Below, in pieces: positions 1 to 6,407 of a stretch of DNA of 8,775 nucleotides. Source of the stretch: Deltaproteobacteria bacterium (GTDB lineage: Bacteria; Desulfobacterota; Binatia; UBA9968; CAXXLF01); NCBI GenBank assembly GCA_022571535.1, contig JACZXR010000070.1, positions 1 through 8,775 of the forward strand, in the 5' to 3' direction. Numbering within the stretch: the first letter of the stretch is position 1; the number at the start of each line of letters is the position of its first letter. The notes below the pieces were generated by a model, which was not told the origin of the DNA, made no database searches, and saw nothing but the letters and a program-made list of their open reading frames with translations. The translations under genes and the position numbers were made by a program.

Positions 1-77
1 CCGCAAAGGCGCAAAGGACGCCAAGTTCGGAGAAATAGGAAAATATTTTTCTTTGCGGTCTTGGCGTCTTGGCGCGA
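1..77. repeat. Imperfect palindromic intergenic repeat (CGCAAAG/CTTTGCG type)
   Basis: The first 77 bases form a complex inverted repeat. CCGCAAAG at 1-8 is matched by its exact reverse complement CTTTGCGG at 51-58, and GACGCCAAG at 17-25 is matched by CTTGGCGTC at 60-68. GCGCAAAGG-like and CTTGGCG words also recur as direct repeats on each arm (for example CTTGGCGCG at 68-76). An AT-rich segment (about 31-50) separates the arms. This looks like a dispersed, non-coding palindromic element of a kind I recall from intergenic regions of Deltaproteobacteria-like genomes; that family link is from memory. It may begin outside the window. It lies about 70 bases upstream of the rhodanese start. Its function is unknown. 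Confidence 0.6.
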
Positions 78-145
78 AAAACTTTGTTGAAGTCGTTCTG
101 TTGAACATTTTATCGGTAAGAATCTAAAATAGGAAGGAGCTATTT

Positions 146-586
146 ATGGCGATCAAGGAGATTACTCCCCAGGAAGCCTTTGACGTGCTCACTAAAGAGT
201 CAGGATCCGTGTACATCGATGTGCGCACGGTGGAGGAATTTGTGTCGGGCCATCCTGATGGTGCGGTGAATATTCCCGTTGCCTTTCCTGACCCGGGCCA
301 GGGAATGGCGTTCAACACGGAGTTTGCTCAGGTTGTTGAGGCCCATTATCCCAAGGACAGGAAGATTATCGTAGGATGCCAGGCCGGTCCCCGATCGGAT
401 TCAGCCGCACGGGTGCTTCAAGACACGGGCTATCAGGATGTCTCTAGTGTGCGTGGAGGATTCGGCGGCTTGCGGGACCCATTTGGGCAGGTCACTGCTC
501 CGGGCTGGGCCAGCCTGGGCCTACCGGTAAGCCGGGAAAATGGTGAAGGCGTGAGCTACGAGTCTTTGGCGGCCAAAAAAAAATAG
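146..586 (+). CDS. Single-domain rhodanese-like sulfurtransferase
   Basis: A 146-residue protein made of one rhodanese domain. The visible family features are the N-terminal CH2A-like IDVRTVEEF segment (Asp25, Arg27), followed by GHPDGAVNIP (35-44), and the active-site loop at 76-83, VGCQAGPR, in which Cys78 would carry the persulfide. The CxxGxR/S arrangement is that of thiosulfate or persulfide sulfurtransferases. No signal peptide or membrane segment is seen, so it is probably cytoplasmic. The start is fixed by a strong Shine-Dalgarno run, AGGAAGGAG at 131-139, six bases before the ATG. The protein ends in AAKKK, encoded by a run of nine A residues just before TAG, a possible slippage site. 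The next gene is a persulfide dioxygenase/glyoxalase II-like hydrolase. These two domains are fused in some bacteria, which supports a joint role in sulfane-sulfur handling. The physiological sulfur donor cannot be read from sequence. Confidence 0.9.
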   Translation: MAIKEITPQEAFDVLTKESGSVYIDVRTVEEFVSGHPDGAVNIPVAFPDPGQGMAFNTEFAQVVEAHYPKDRKIIVGCQAGPRSDSAARVLQDTGYQDVSSVRGGFGGLRDPFGQVTAPGWASLGLPVSRENGEGVSYESLAAKKK

Positions 587-608
587 CACAGCTGAAAGCA
601 GAATACAG

Positions 609-710
609 ACTACGGACGAGGACTCTGGACTCCCGACTATTGACTACAGACTACCGACCACTGACTACTGTATTCTGACTACTGACCACGGACTAAAGAA
701 TGCGGACTAG
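609..710. repeat. Degenerate heptanucleotide tandem repeat, consensus ACTACTG
   Basis: Between the rhodanese and the hydrolase there are about fifteen imperfect head-to-tail copies of a seven-base unit close to ACTACTG (for example ACTATTG, ACTACAG, ACTACCG, ACCACTG, ACTACTG). The phase is seven bases almost throughout, with one six-base unit near the left end. The array stops six bases before the GTG of the next gene, and no promoter or good ribosome-binding site is visible in it. It resembles the short tandemly repeated repetitive sequences described in cyanobacteria and other genomes. There are no spacers, so it is not a CRISPR array. Function unknown. Confidence 0.7.
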
Positions 711-715
711 ATGAA

Positions 716-1390
716 GTGAGCGACAACCTTTATTTCAAGCAGATTGAAATCGGTCCCATGCAGAACTTTGTCTATCTGGTGGGATCCAAGGAGACACGCA
801 AGGTGGCGGTGGTGGATGCGGCATGGGACATCGAGAAGATTTTGCGGATTGCCACTGAAGATGAAATGGAAGTAAGCCATGCCTTTGTCACCCACACGCA
901 CCCCGACCACGTGGGCGGGCAGTTTTCCGGCGTTCAAATAGAGGGGGTCACCGAGCTGCTTGAGAAGGTCAAGGTCAAGGTGGTCATCCATAAGGCAGAG
1001 GCAGAGTTTCTCAAATCGCTTTCCCCCTCAGACCTCATCAAGGTAGAGAGTGGAGACGAGATCGACCTGGGAGGGGTCCGGATCAAGTTGATTCACACGC
1101 CGGGCCATACCCCCGGGTCCCAATGCTTTCTGGTCGATAATCGCCTCGTATCTGGAGATACCCTTTTTGTCGGCTCTTGCGGCAGGGTTGACCTGCCGGG
1201 GAGCAATGCTGAAGAGATGTACTTTAGCCTCACCCAGAGGCTGATGAATCTCCCGGATGAGACCATCCTTTTCCCGGGCCACAACTATGCCGACAAGCCC
1301 ATCTCCACCCTCGGGGAGCAGAAAACGACCAATCCCTATCTCCAGTTCCAATCCCTCAGAGATTTCCTTGCGGCTATGGGTTATGCGTAA
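716..1390 (+). CDS. Metallo-beta-lactamase-fold hydrolase, glyoxalase II / persulfide dioxygenase-like
   Basis: A 224-residue single-domain MBL-fold enzyme. Metal-binding residues are visible: His60-x-His62-x-Asp64-His65 in THTHPDHVGG, His131 in HTPGHTPGS, Asp148 in SGDTLF and His189 in FPGHNY. The GSCGRVDLPGSN segment (153-164) matches the GCGRxD region typical of ETHE1 and related glyoxalase II proteins. It could be an Fe(II) persulfide dioxygenase, a hydroxyacylglutathione hydrolase or a related thioester hydrolase. The upstream rhodanese favours a sulfur role, but this is inference. No signal peptide is seen, so it should be cytoplasmic. The GTG start is chosen because NLYFKQIEIGPMQNFVYLV looks like the conserved first strand of the fold and would be lost from the next ATG (758). 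The ribosome-binding site is poor, and ATG at 711 runs into a stop after two codons. It is followed after 10 bases by a lipoprotein gene. Confidence 0.87.
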   Translation: MSDNLYFKQIEIGPMQNFVYLVGSKETRKVAVVDAAWDIEKILRIATEDEMEVSHAFVTHTHPDHVGGQFSGVQIEGVTELLEKVKVKVVIHKAEAEFLKSLSPSDLIKVESGDEIDLGGVRIKLIHTPGHTPGSQCFLVDNRLVSGDTLFVGSCGRVDLPGSNAEEMYFSLTQRLMNLPDETILFPGHNYADKPISTLGEQKTTNPYLQFQSLRDFLAAMGYA

Positions 1391-1400
1391 GGCAGAGAGC

Positions 1401-1862
1401 ATGATTTCGAATTTCGAATTTCGAATTTCGAAATTTCAATTTTCCGCCCTTGTTCTCCTTCCCTTTGTTCTTCTGCTCACTTCCTGCGAGTCGGAACTCA
1501 TCCAGAAACAGGAGCAGCAGATCCAAAAGATGCAGCTAGAGATCACGCGCCAGCGCGAGGAGATCGAGGAACTCAAGCTGGCCAGAATCAAGGTGGACCA
1601 GAAAAGACAGGACTGCAATCGTGCCTTCCGTGAATTTGAGAAGGCTCAGAAGCTCAAGGATTCCGACCAGGCCATCGCACTGTACCGCGAGGGTCTAAGG
1701 CTCTGTCCCGACGATGATGTGGCCCATTACGAGCTGGGAAAAATCCTGTTGGCAAAAGGACAGACCAAAGAAGCCAGGGAGGAGTTTGAGACCGCCTTGG
1801 GGATCAATCCAGACTTTCAATCCGCCAGACGCGAGCTAAAAGCCCTCCAGGAGAGAAAGTAG
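1401..1862 (+). CDS. TPR lipoprotein with N-terminal coiled coil
   Basis: A small exported protein of 153 residues. A short basic segment and hydrophobic core (about 14-27) end in the lipobox LTSC, so Cys29 should be lipidated. The next residue is Glu, not Asp, which by the usual rule favours the outer membrane. Residues 32-70 are rich in Gln, Glu, Lys and Leu in a heptad-like pattern and probably form a coiled coil. Residues about 75-139 make two TPR-like helical pairs (DQAIALYREGLRLCPDD; AHYELGKILLAKGQTKEAREEFETAL). A role as envelope scaffold or partner is likely, but no specific function is recognisable. ATG 1401 is preferred, 10 bases after the hydrolase stop. An in-frame ATG at 1383 would overlap that gene. 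The open frame extends upstream to 1257, but only inside the hydrolase gene. Codons 2-10 consist of a tandem ATTTCGA repeat, which is odd for a real gene start. Cys72 and Cys102 could form a disulfide. Confidence 0.7.
   Translation: MISNFEFRISKFQFSALVLLPFVLLLTSCESELIQKQEQQIQKMQLEITRQREEIEELKLARIKVDQKRQDCNRAFREFEKAQKLKDSDQAIALYREGLRLCPDDDVAHYELGKILLAKGQTKEAREEFETALGINPDFQSARRELKALQERK
1404..1431. repeat. Four perfect ATTTCGA heptamers within a coding start
   Basis: Four exact tandem copies of ATTTCGA occupy 1404-1431, followed by degenerate continuations (AATTTCA, ATTTTC). The unit contains the palindrome TTCGAA at each junction. The array begins right after the ATG at 1401 and encodes the first ten or so residues of the TPR lipoprotein. 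Seven is not a multiple of three, so any gain or loss of a single unit would shift the reading frame. The same type of repeat is common between genes in many uncultured genomes, so it may have inserted at, or been captured as, the gene's 5' end. Confidence 0.8.
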
Positions 1863-1921
1863 GGGTTTTTAATGAGTTTGCGCCCTTAGCAGGTCCCCCC
1901 TCTTAGGGTAGATAAAAAATT

Positions 1922-1936
1922 CCCCCTTGGGGGGGG
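1922..1936. other. C5-TT-G8 hairpin in the gap before the transporter operon
   Basis: The gap 1863-2019 contains CCCCC (1922-1926), TT, then eight G residues (1929-1936), a self-complementary tract that can fold as CCCC-loop-GGGG. It lies directly upstream of the promoter candidate at 1938. A weaker CCCT/AGGG pair flanks CTT just before it (about 1899-1909). Neither has a clear T-run, so a rho-independent terminator for the lipoprotein gene is possible but unproven. The rest of the gap shows only the promoter, a GGAG/CTCC pair at 1980-1995 and the ribosome-binding site. Confidence 0.3.
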
Positions 1937-1937
1937 C

Positions 1938-1965
1938 TTGACATCACCACGCATTTAGCAATAAG
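1938..1965 (+). promoter_or_regulatory. Sigma-70-like promoter for the first TTT binding-protein gene
   Basis: A perfect -35 hexamer TTGACA at 1938-1943 is followed after 16 bases by AATAAG at 1960-1965 (four of six matches to TATAAT). Transcription would start near 1972 and give a leader of about 48 bases. That leader contains a possible small GGAG/CTCC stem (1980-1983 with 1992-1995) and the true ribosome-binding site AGGGAGGG (2009-2016) before the ATG at 2020. It would drive the binding protein and the permease as one operon. Confidence 0.5.
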
Positions 1966-2019
1966 CTTCGCCGGCAAATGGAGGAATTTATCTCCTAAAC
2001 ATCTTTTTAGGGAGGGATT

Positions 2020-3069
2020 ATGAAAAAGGGAACTCTATACCTGTTTTCACTGGCAGTGGTTTTTGCCTTTCTTGCCAGCGCTTCGAGCAGTGCCTTGGGC
2101 GCTGAGTTCTATAAAAACAAAACCATCCGTTTCGTCGTGGGCTACTCACCCGGCGGAGGCTACGACACCTATACCCGGGCAGTGGCACGCCACATGGGCA
2201 AATACATTCCGGGAAATCCGACGCCCATCGTCCAGAACATGACCGGCGGCGGGAGCCTCATCGCTGCCAACTACATTTACAACAGGGCAAAACCGGATGG
2301 GTTAACCGTGGGCAACTGGAACGGCGGGCTCATCCTGCAGAAAACGCTCGGTGAAAAAAAAGCAAGATTCGAGGGCGATAAGTTCGGCTGGGTCGGCGCC
2401 CCAGTGAAGGGTCTACCCGCCTGCGCCATCATGGGATTTACCGGATTGAAGACACTAGAGGATGTCATGAAATACGGGAAACGCCTGAAAATGGGCGCTA
2501 CCAGGGCAGGATCGACTACTGACGACTTGCCGAAGATCCTGAACAAAACCCTGGGGACTAACTTTGACGTGATCTCCGGCTACAGGGGAACCGCAACGAT
2601 CCGCATCGCCATGCAGAAGGGAGAGATCGACGGCGCCTGCTGGGGATGGGAGTCGATGGGTGTCACCGCCAGGGCTATGCTGGACGCGAAGGGGGATGAA
2701 AAGTTGATTCCGTTCCTTATCCAGGGCAAGGATAACTCGCCGGAGGTCAGGAATCTTCCCCAGGTTACGAACGTGATCAAGGGTAAGGATAACCTGTCTA
2801 CCTTCAACGCATGGATGGCGACATACCAGTTTCAGCGGCCGATTTCACTCCCTCCAGGGACACCCAAAAGCCGGCTAAATATTCTGCGGAAGGCCTATGC
2901 GGCCGTTATGAAAGACCCGCAATTCCTGGCCGAGGCCAAGAAATCCAAGCTCATCATAAACTATGTGTCCGGTCCAGAAATTGAAAAGTACGTCCACCAG
3001 ATCATGAACACCCCTGCGAAGGCAAAGGAAGCTCTCTCGTTCCTGGTGAGAAAGAAAAAGAAGAAATAG
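2020..3069 (+). CDS. tctC: TTT substrate-binding protein 1 (TctC/Bug family)
   Basis: A 349-residue periplasmic binding protein of the tripartite tricarboxylate transporter family, which captures small carboxylates or related organic anions and delivers them to a TctA/TctB membrane pair. A Sec signal peptide is clear (KK, hydrophobic 6-20, cleavage probably after Gly27 or Ala28). The mature protein opens with FYKNKTIRFVV and the ligand loop SPGGGYDTYTR (43-53), then PIVQNMTGGGSLIAANYI and AKPDGLTVG, matching the order of Bug motifs (PGGxxDxxxR, NxxGAGGxxG, PDGYT). Other probable pocket regions are RAGSTTDDLP (162-171), GYRGTATIR (187-195) and the unusual ACWGWESM (206-213). Length is normal for the family. 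AGGGAGGG at 2009-2016 supports the start. The permease starts 11 bases after its stop. It is paralogous to the gene at 5330 and ends in five lysines. The substrate cannot be deduced. Confidence 0.92.
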   Translation: MKKGTLYLFSLAVVFAFLASASSSALGAEFYKNKTIRFVVGYSPGGGYDTYTRAVARHMGKYIPGNPTPIVQNMTGGGSLIAANYIYNRAKPDGLTVGNWNGGLILQKTLGEKKARFEGDKFGWVGAPVKGLPACAIMGFTGLKTLEDVMKYGKRLKMGATRAGSTTDDLPKILNKTLGTNFDVISGYRGTATIRIAMQKGEIDGACWGWESMGVTARAMLDAKGDEKLIPFLIQGKDNSPEVRNLPQVTNVIKGKDNLSTFNAWMATYQFQRPISLPPGTPKSRLNILRKAYAAVMKDPQFLAEAKKSKLIINYVSGPEIEKYVHQIMNTPAKAKEALSFLVRKKKKK

Positions 3070-3080
3070 CCACGTAATCT

Positions 3081-5159
3081 ATGGAGTACCTGGACTCTTT
3101 TTACTCCGGCCTTATAAACATCCTACCCTTCTCTACCCAGGGCCAATCCTCATTCCTGTTCATGTTGTTAGGGATCTCGATTGGCTTTGTGGTGGGGCTC
3201 CTGCCAGGGCTGGGGGGGGCTACAACCCTGGCCCTGATGCTCCCCTTCATATACAAAATGGATCCCACGACGGCCTTTGCCTTTCTCCTGGGCTCTAACG
3301 CCGTCACTGCAACGACCGGCGACATCACCTCGGTCCTTTTTGGCGTCCCCGGTGAAGGGATCACGGCCGCGACGATCGTTGACGGCCATCCCATGGCCAA
3401 GAAGGGGGAGGCGGGGAGGGCCCTGGGGGCCGCCCTGATGAGCTCCCTGGTAGGAGCGGTCTTCGGCGCCTTCGCCCTGGCCCTAGCGATACCCCTTGTC
3501 AAGCCACTCGTCCTCTCTATCGGCGCTGCTGAATTCTTCATGCTTGCCATTGTGGGGATCACCTTTGTCGCTTCCCTTAGCGGCCGTAACATCTTCAAGG
3601 GTCTCACCGCGGGGGCCCTGGGCCTCGTCCTCGCCATGGTCGGACTTGACCCCATAGAGAGCGTGCCACGCTTTACCCTCGAGCCGATCCTCGGGGAAGG
3701 CGGTGGGCTCTTCTTGTGGGATGGAGTCGCCCTCGTAGCGGTGACCGTGGGACTCTTCGCCATCCCTGAGATCGTCGATCTGGCCGTCCAGGAAGGCGCC
3801 ATAGCCAAGCAGAACGTAGGCAAACTGGGCGGTGTCTGGCAGGGCGTTAAGGACACCTTTATCCACTGGAAGCTGGTGCTTCGCTGCAGTGCCATCGGCG
3901 CCTACATCGGTCTCCTTCCAGGGCTGGGGGGTGGTCCGGCGCAGTGGATAGCCTATGCCCATGCGGTCCAGAGTTCGCCGGACAAGGAGCGCTTCGGCAA
4001 AGGCGCTATAGAAGGAGTCCTTGGGCCGGGGGCGGCCAACAACTCCAAGGAGGGAGGGTCTCTGGTCCCGACCATCGCCTTCGGCGTTCCTGGAAGCGTC
4101 TCGATGGCAATCCTGCTGGGGGCCTTTATCATTCAAGGCATCGTGCCGGGCCCGGATCTGCTGGACCCCGACAAGTACCTGACTCTTACCTTTTCCTTTG
4201 TCTGGATCATAGTTGTGTCCAACATCATTACGGTCGCAGTCTGTTTTCTTTTCCTAAACCAGATAGCGAAGATTACCTTCGTCAAGGGAACTTATCTCAT
4301 CCCCTTTCTCCTCCTCCTCGTCTACCTTGGGGGTTTCGCCGTTAAGAACAGCTTTGGCGATATGGCTATGGTCCTTCTGTTCGGGACGCTGGGATGGTTC
4401 ATGGTCCGCTTTGACTGGCAGAGACCGCCGTTGCTTATAGGCTTGGTTTTAGGGAATATAGCGGAAAGTAACCTCTTTATCGCGTCGAAGATCTACGGAT
4501 TGAGCTGGCTTATTCGACCCGGAGTCATTTTACTCTTTTTGCTGCTCCTCAGTGGTATCTTATATCCCCTCTACCAGAACTATCGGGAGAAACAAAAGAA
4601 AATAGCGGCTAGGCTAGACGCAACCCAGAAGCCTAGATCAGAGACGACAGAGGAGATCCCGAAGAGGACCCGCCTTTACAACAGTCTGTTTGCCCTTTTC
4701 TTTGTGCTGATTTTTGCCTATGTGCTGCGCGAGGTCTTCTTTGGTTTTGGTGAGGACGAGGACCGGGCAGCTCTCTTCCCCCTGATCATTGGTATTCCCG
4801 GTCTGATCCTGGCCCTTAGTGCCTTTGGCAAGGAGGTGTTCACCACAACCAAGGTGGTGACCGACGATGAAGTGCCATCTTGGGAGGAGCCGGACGTGGA
4901 GCCGGACGTGGCCCGCCAGCGGATGATTTCCATAATCATGTGGACTTTGGGATTCTTCTTCTCCATCTGGTTCGTGGGATTTATATACTCATCCGTTATA
5001 GCCACCTTTCTCTATCTCAAGGTCGGGGGACGAGAACCTTGGCTCATGAGCATTTTCTTGACGATAGTAGCCTGGCTCTTTTTCTATGGTCTCTTCGACT
5101 ACATGCTTCACCTTCCCTTCCCTGACGGCCAGCTCCAAATTTGGCTGGGCTGGGCATAG
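3081..5159 (+). CDS. tctA: Fused TctA-TctB membrane component of a TTT transporter
   Basis: A 692-residue inner-membrane protein that joins the two membrane subunits of a TTT-type secondary transporter. Residues 1-500 are TctA, the large channel subunit. It shows the internal duplication of the family: GLLPGLGG at 39-46 and again at 277-284, and TTGDITSVLFGVPG (78-91) echoed by NNSKEGGSLVPTIAFGVPG (320-338). A charged cytoplasmic-looking linker (about 500-530) leads into a TctB-like part (531-692). That part has hydrophobic helices near 534-552, 563-582, 616-640 and 654-675, the DRAALFPLIIG motif, a charged loop at 586-613 and a terminal LPFPDGQL. In many bacteria TctA (about 500 residues) and TctB (about 150) are separate genes. 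The binding protein ends 11 bases upstream, and no strong ribosome-binding site precedes this ATG, which suggests translational coupling. The frame is continuous across the junction. Confidence 0.92.
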   Translation: MEYLDSFYSGLINILPFSTQGQSSFLFMLLGISIGFVVGLLPGLGGATTLALMLPFIYKMDPTTAFAFLLGSNAVTATTGDITSVLFGVPGEGITAATIVDGHPMAKKGEAGRALGAALMSSLVGAVFGAFALALAIPLVKPLVLSIGAAEFFMLAIVGITFVASLSGRNIFKGLTAGALGLVLAMVGLDPIESVPRFTLEPILGEGGGLFLWDGVALVAVTVGLFAIPEIVDLAVQEGAIAKQNVGKLGGVWQGVKDTFIHWKLVLRCSAIGAYIGLLPGLGGGPAQWIAYAHAVQSSPDKERFGKGAIEGVLGPGAANNSKEGGSLVPTIAFGVPGSVSMAILLGAFIIQGIVPGPDLLDPDKYLTLTFSFVWIIVVSNIITVAVCFLFLNQIAKITFVKGTYLIPFLLLLVYLGGFAVKNSFGDMAMVLLFGTLGWFMVRFDWQRPPLLIGLVLGNIAESNLFIASKIYGLSWLIRPGVILLFLLLLSGILYPLYQNYREKQKKIAARLDATQKPRSETTEEIPKRTRLYNSLFALFFVLIFAYVLREVFFGFGEDEDRAALFPLIIGIPGLILALSAFGKEVFTTTKVVTDDEVPSWEEPDVEPDVARQRMISIIMWTLGFFFSIWFVGFIYSSVIATFLYLKVGGREPWLMSIFLTIVAWLFFYGLFDYMLHLPFPDGQLQIWLGWA

Positions 5160-5165
5160 GCCCAG
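5150..5165 (+). other. Hairpin enclosing the permease stop codon
   Basis: CTGGGC (5150-5155) and GCCCAG (5160-5165) form a perfect six-base-pair stem with an ATAG loop. The TAG stop codon of the permease begins in that loop and ends at its last base. No T-run follows, so it is not a classical terminator, but it could stabilise the 3' end of the upstream message or attenuate read-through into the second binding-protein gene. The gap 5160-5329 otherwise holds only the promoter candidate and ribosome-binding site described below. Confidence 0.35.
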
Positions 5166-5226
5166 ACCGTCGTGCAGGCTAATCAAGTCGCCTCTACCAT
5201 CCAGTCGTTGATAGACCTTATTGGTG

Positions 5227-5255
5227 TTGCCCTGCTAAAAACCCTCTGTTATGAT
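5227..5255 (+). promoter_or_regulatory. Candidate sigma-70-like promoter for binding protein 2
   Basis: TTGCCC at 5227-5232 (four of six matches to TTGACA) lies 17 bases upstream of TATGAT at 5250-5255 (five of six matches to TATAAT). It would start transcription near 5262 and leave a leader of about 70 bases. The leader carries an AAGGAG at 5291-5296 with no start codon in range, then AAAGGAGG at 5316-5323 before the ATG pair at 5330/5333. The second binding protein could therefore be controlled separately from the first. Confidence 0.4.
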
Positions 5256-5329
5256 CCCGCCCGGATTAAAGGACAGCTGCCTATTCGAAAAAGGAGCTAA
5301 ATTTCCATTGTCCAGAAAGGAGGATCTAT

Positions 5330-6382
5330 ATGATGAAAAGGTGTTTAACCCTGCTCACGCTGGTAGTTGTTCTCGCCCTTGCGGCCGGTGCTTCGACCGC
5401 AGCGCTGGGTGAAGAATTTTACAAGGGCAAGACCATCCGTTTCATCGTCGGTTTTTCGCCCGGGGGAGGTTACGACACCTATACCCGGGCAGCGGCGCGC
5501 CATATCAGCAAGTACATCCCGGGAAACCCTGTCCCCATTGTGCAGAACATGACCGGCGCTGGTAGCCTCATTGCCGCCAACTACATCGCCAAGAGGGCTA
5601 AACCAGACGGGTTAACCGTGGGGGTCTGGAACGGGGCATATGTCTTACAGCAGGTGCTGGGCGATAGAAAAGTTAAATTCAGGGGCGATCAGATTGGCTG
5701 GGTCGGCGCCCCCGTTAAAGGGTTTCCCACGTGCGCCGTCATGGGCTATACCGGCCTAAAGAGAATCCAGGATGTCATGAAATCCGGAAAACGCATCAAG
5801 ATAGGTGCCACTAGGGCCGGAGGGACTACCCACGACTTGCCTGTGATCCTAAACAGAACCCTGGGAACTAATTTCGATGTGATCACGGGTTATAGTGGAA
5901 CCGCCACGATCCGCATCGCCATGCAGAAAAGAGAGGTGGACGGTGCCTGCTGGGGATGGGAGTCCATGAGTGTCACTGCCAGGGCTATGCTTGACGCAAA
6001 AGGGGATGACAGACTGATACCGATTCTTACCCACGACGACGCCAACGACCCGGAGATCAAGCATCTCCCCCAGGTTGCCGACCTCATCAAGGGCGAGGAC
6101 AACCTGGCCACATTTCGCGCGTGGGTGGCACAGTACGCGTTTCAGCGACCACTCTCCCTACCTCCCGGAACACCCAAAGCGCGGCTGAACACTCTGCGGA
6201 AGGCCTACGCGGCCACTCTGAAAGACCCGCAATTCCTGGCCGAGGCGAAGAAGTCTAAGCTGATCATCAAGTACGTGTCCGGGCCAGAAATTGAAAAACA
6301 CGTTGCCACTCTTTTGGCGACACCAGCGAAGGCGAAAGAGGCGCTCCAGTTCCTGGTAAGAAAGAAAAAGAAGAAAAAGTAG
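5330..6382 (+). CDS. tctC: TTT substrate-binding protein 2 (TctC/Bug family)
   Basis: A 350-residue paralogue of the protein at 2020, aligned without gaps over almost its whole length and about three quarters identical by eye. It has a Sec signal peptide with probable cleavage after Gly27 (ALG), then FYKGKTIRFIV, SPGGGYDTYTR at 43-53, VQNMTGAGSLIAANYI, AKPDGLTVG and ACWGWESM as in copy 1. Differences fall in likely pocket loops: VWNGAYVLQQ instead of NWNGGLILQK, AGGTTHD instead of AGSTTDD, and GYSGTATIR instead of GYRGTATIR (Arg189 to Ser). Ligand preference may therefore differ. It ends in six lysines. AAAGGAGG at 5316-5323 serves either ATG 5330 or ATG 5333. No intact permease follows, only a tctA remnant, so it probably relies on the fused TctA-TctB upstream. 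Confidence 0.92.
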   Translation: MMKRCLTLLTLVVVLALAAGASTAALGEEFYKGKTIRFIVGFSPGGGYDTYTRAAARHISKYIPGNPVPIVQNMTGAGSLIAANYIAKRAKPDGLTVGVWNGAYVLQQVLGDRKVKFRGDQIGWVGAPVKGFPTCAVMGYTGLKRIQDVMKSGKRIKIGATRAGGTTHDLPVILNRTLGTNFDVITGYSGTATIRIAMQKREVDGACWGWESMSVTARAMLDAKGDDRLIPILTHDDANDPEIKHLPQVADLIKGEDNLATFRAWVAQYAFQRPLSLPPGTPKARLNTLRKAYAATLKDPQFLAEAKKSKLIIKYVSGPEIEKHVATLLATPAKAKEALQFLVRKKKKKK

Positions 6383-6407
6383 GGGATCGCTGCTAATCCA
6401 AGAGGGC

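Noticed and set aside
101..130. Promoter for the rhodanese gene (TTGAAC, 18 bases, TAAAAT)
   Set aside because: The implied transcription start near 137 would fall inside the Shine-Dalgarno sequence at 131-139, so the match is probably chance in an AT-rich leader.
609..710. CRISPR array
   Set aside because: The repeated unit is only seven bases, degenerate and contiguous, without spacers.
711..719. ATG AAG TGA mini-frame just before the hydrolase
   Set aside because: Two codons with no ribosome-binding site. It overlaps the GTG start only by chance.
1257..1400. N-terminal extension of the TPR lipoprotein
   Set aside because: The extension lies inside the hydrolase gene in another frame, and the lipoprotein signal peptide begins only at 1401 (or 1383).
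1028..1402. Minus-strand open frame opposite the MBL hydrolase
   Set aside because: It overlaps catalytic codons of a clear enzyme, has no ribosome-binding site and shows no recognisable domain.
3101..3895. Long minus-strand open frame (264 codons) opposite tctA
   Set aside because: It is a shadow of the strongly supported TctA frame. The translation is rich in Pro, Arg, Ala and Ser with no domain motifs, and no start signal is evident.
3483..4136. Another minus-strand open frame (217 codons) opposite tctA
   Set aside because: Low-complexity charged translation with no motif, antisense to conserved TctA codons. It is explained by GC-rich codon use.
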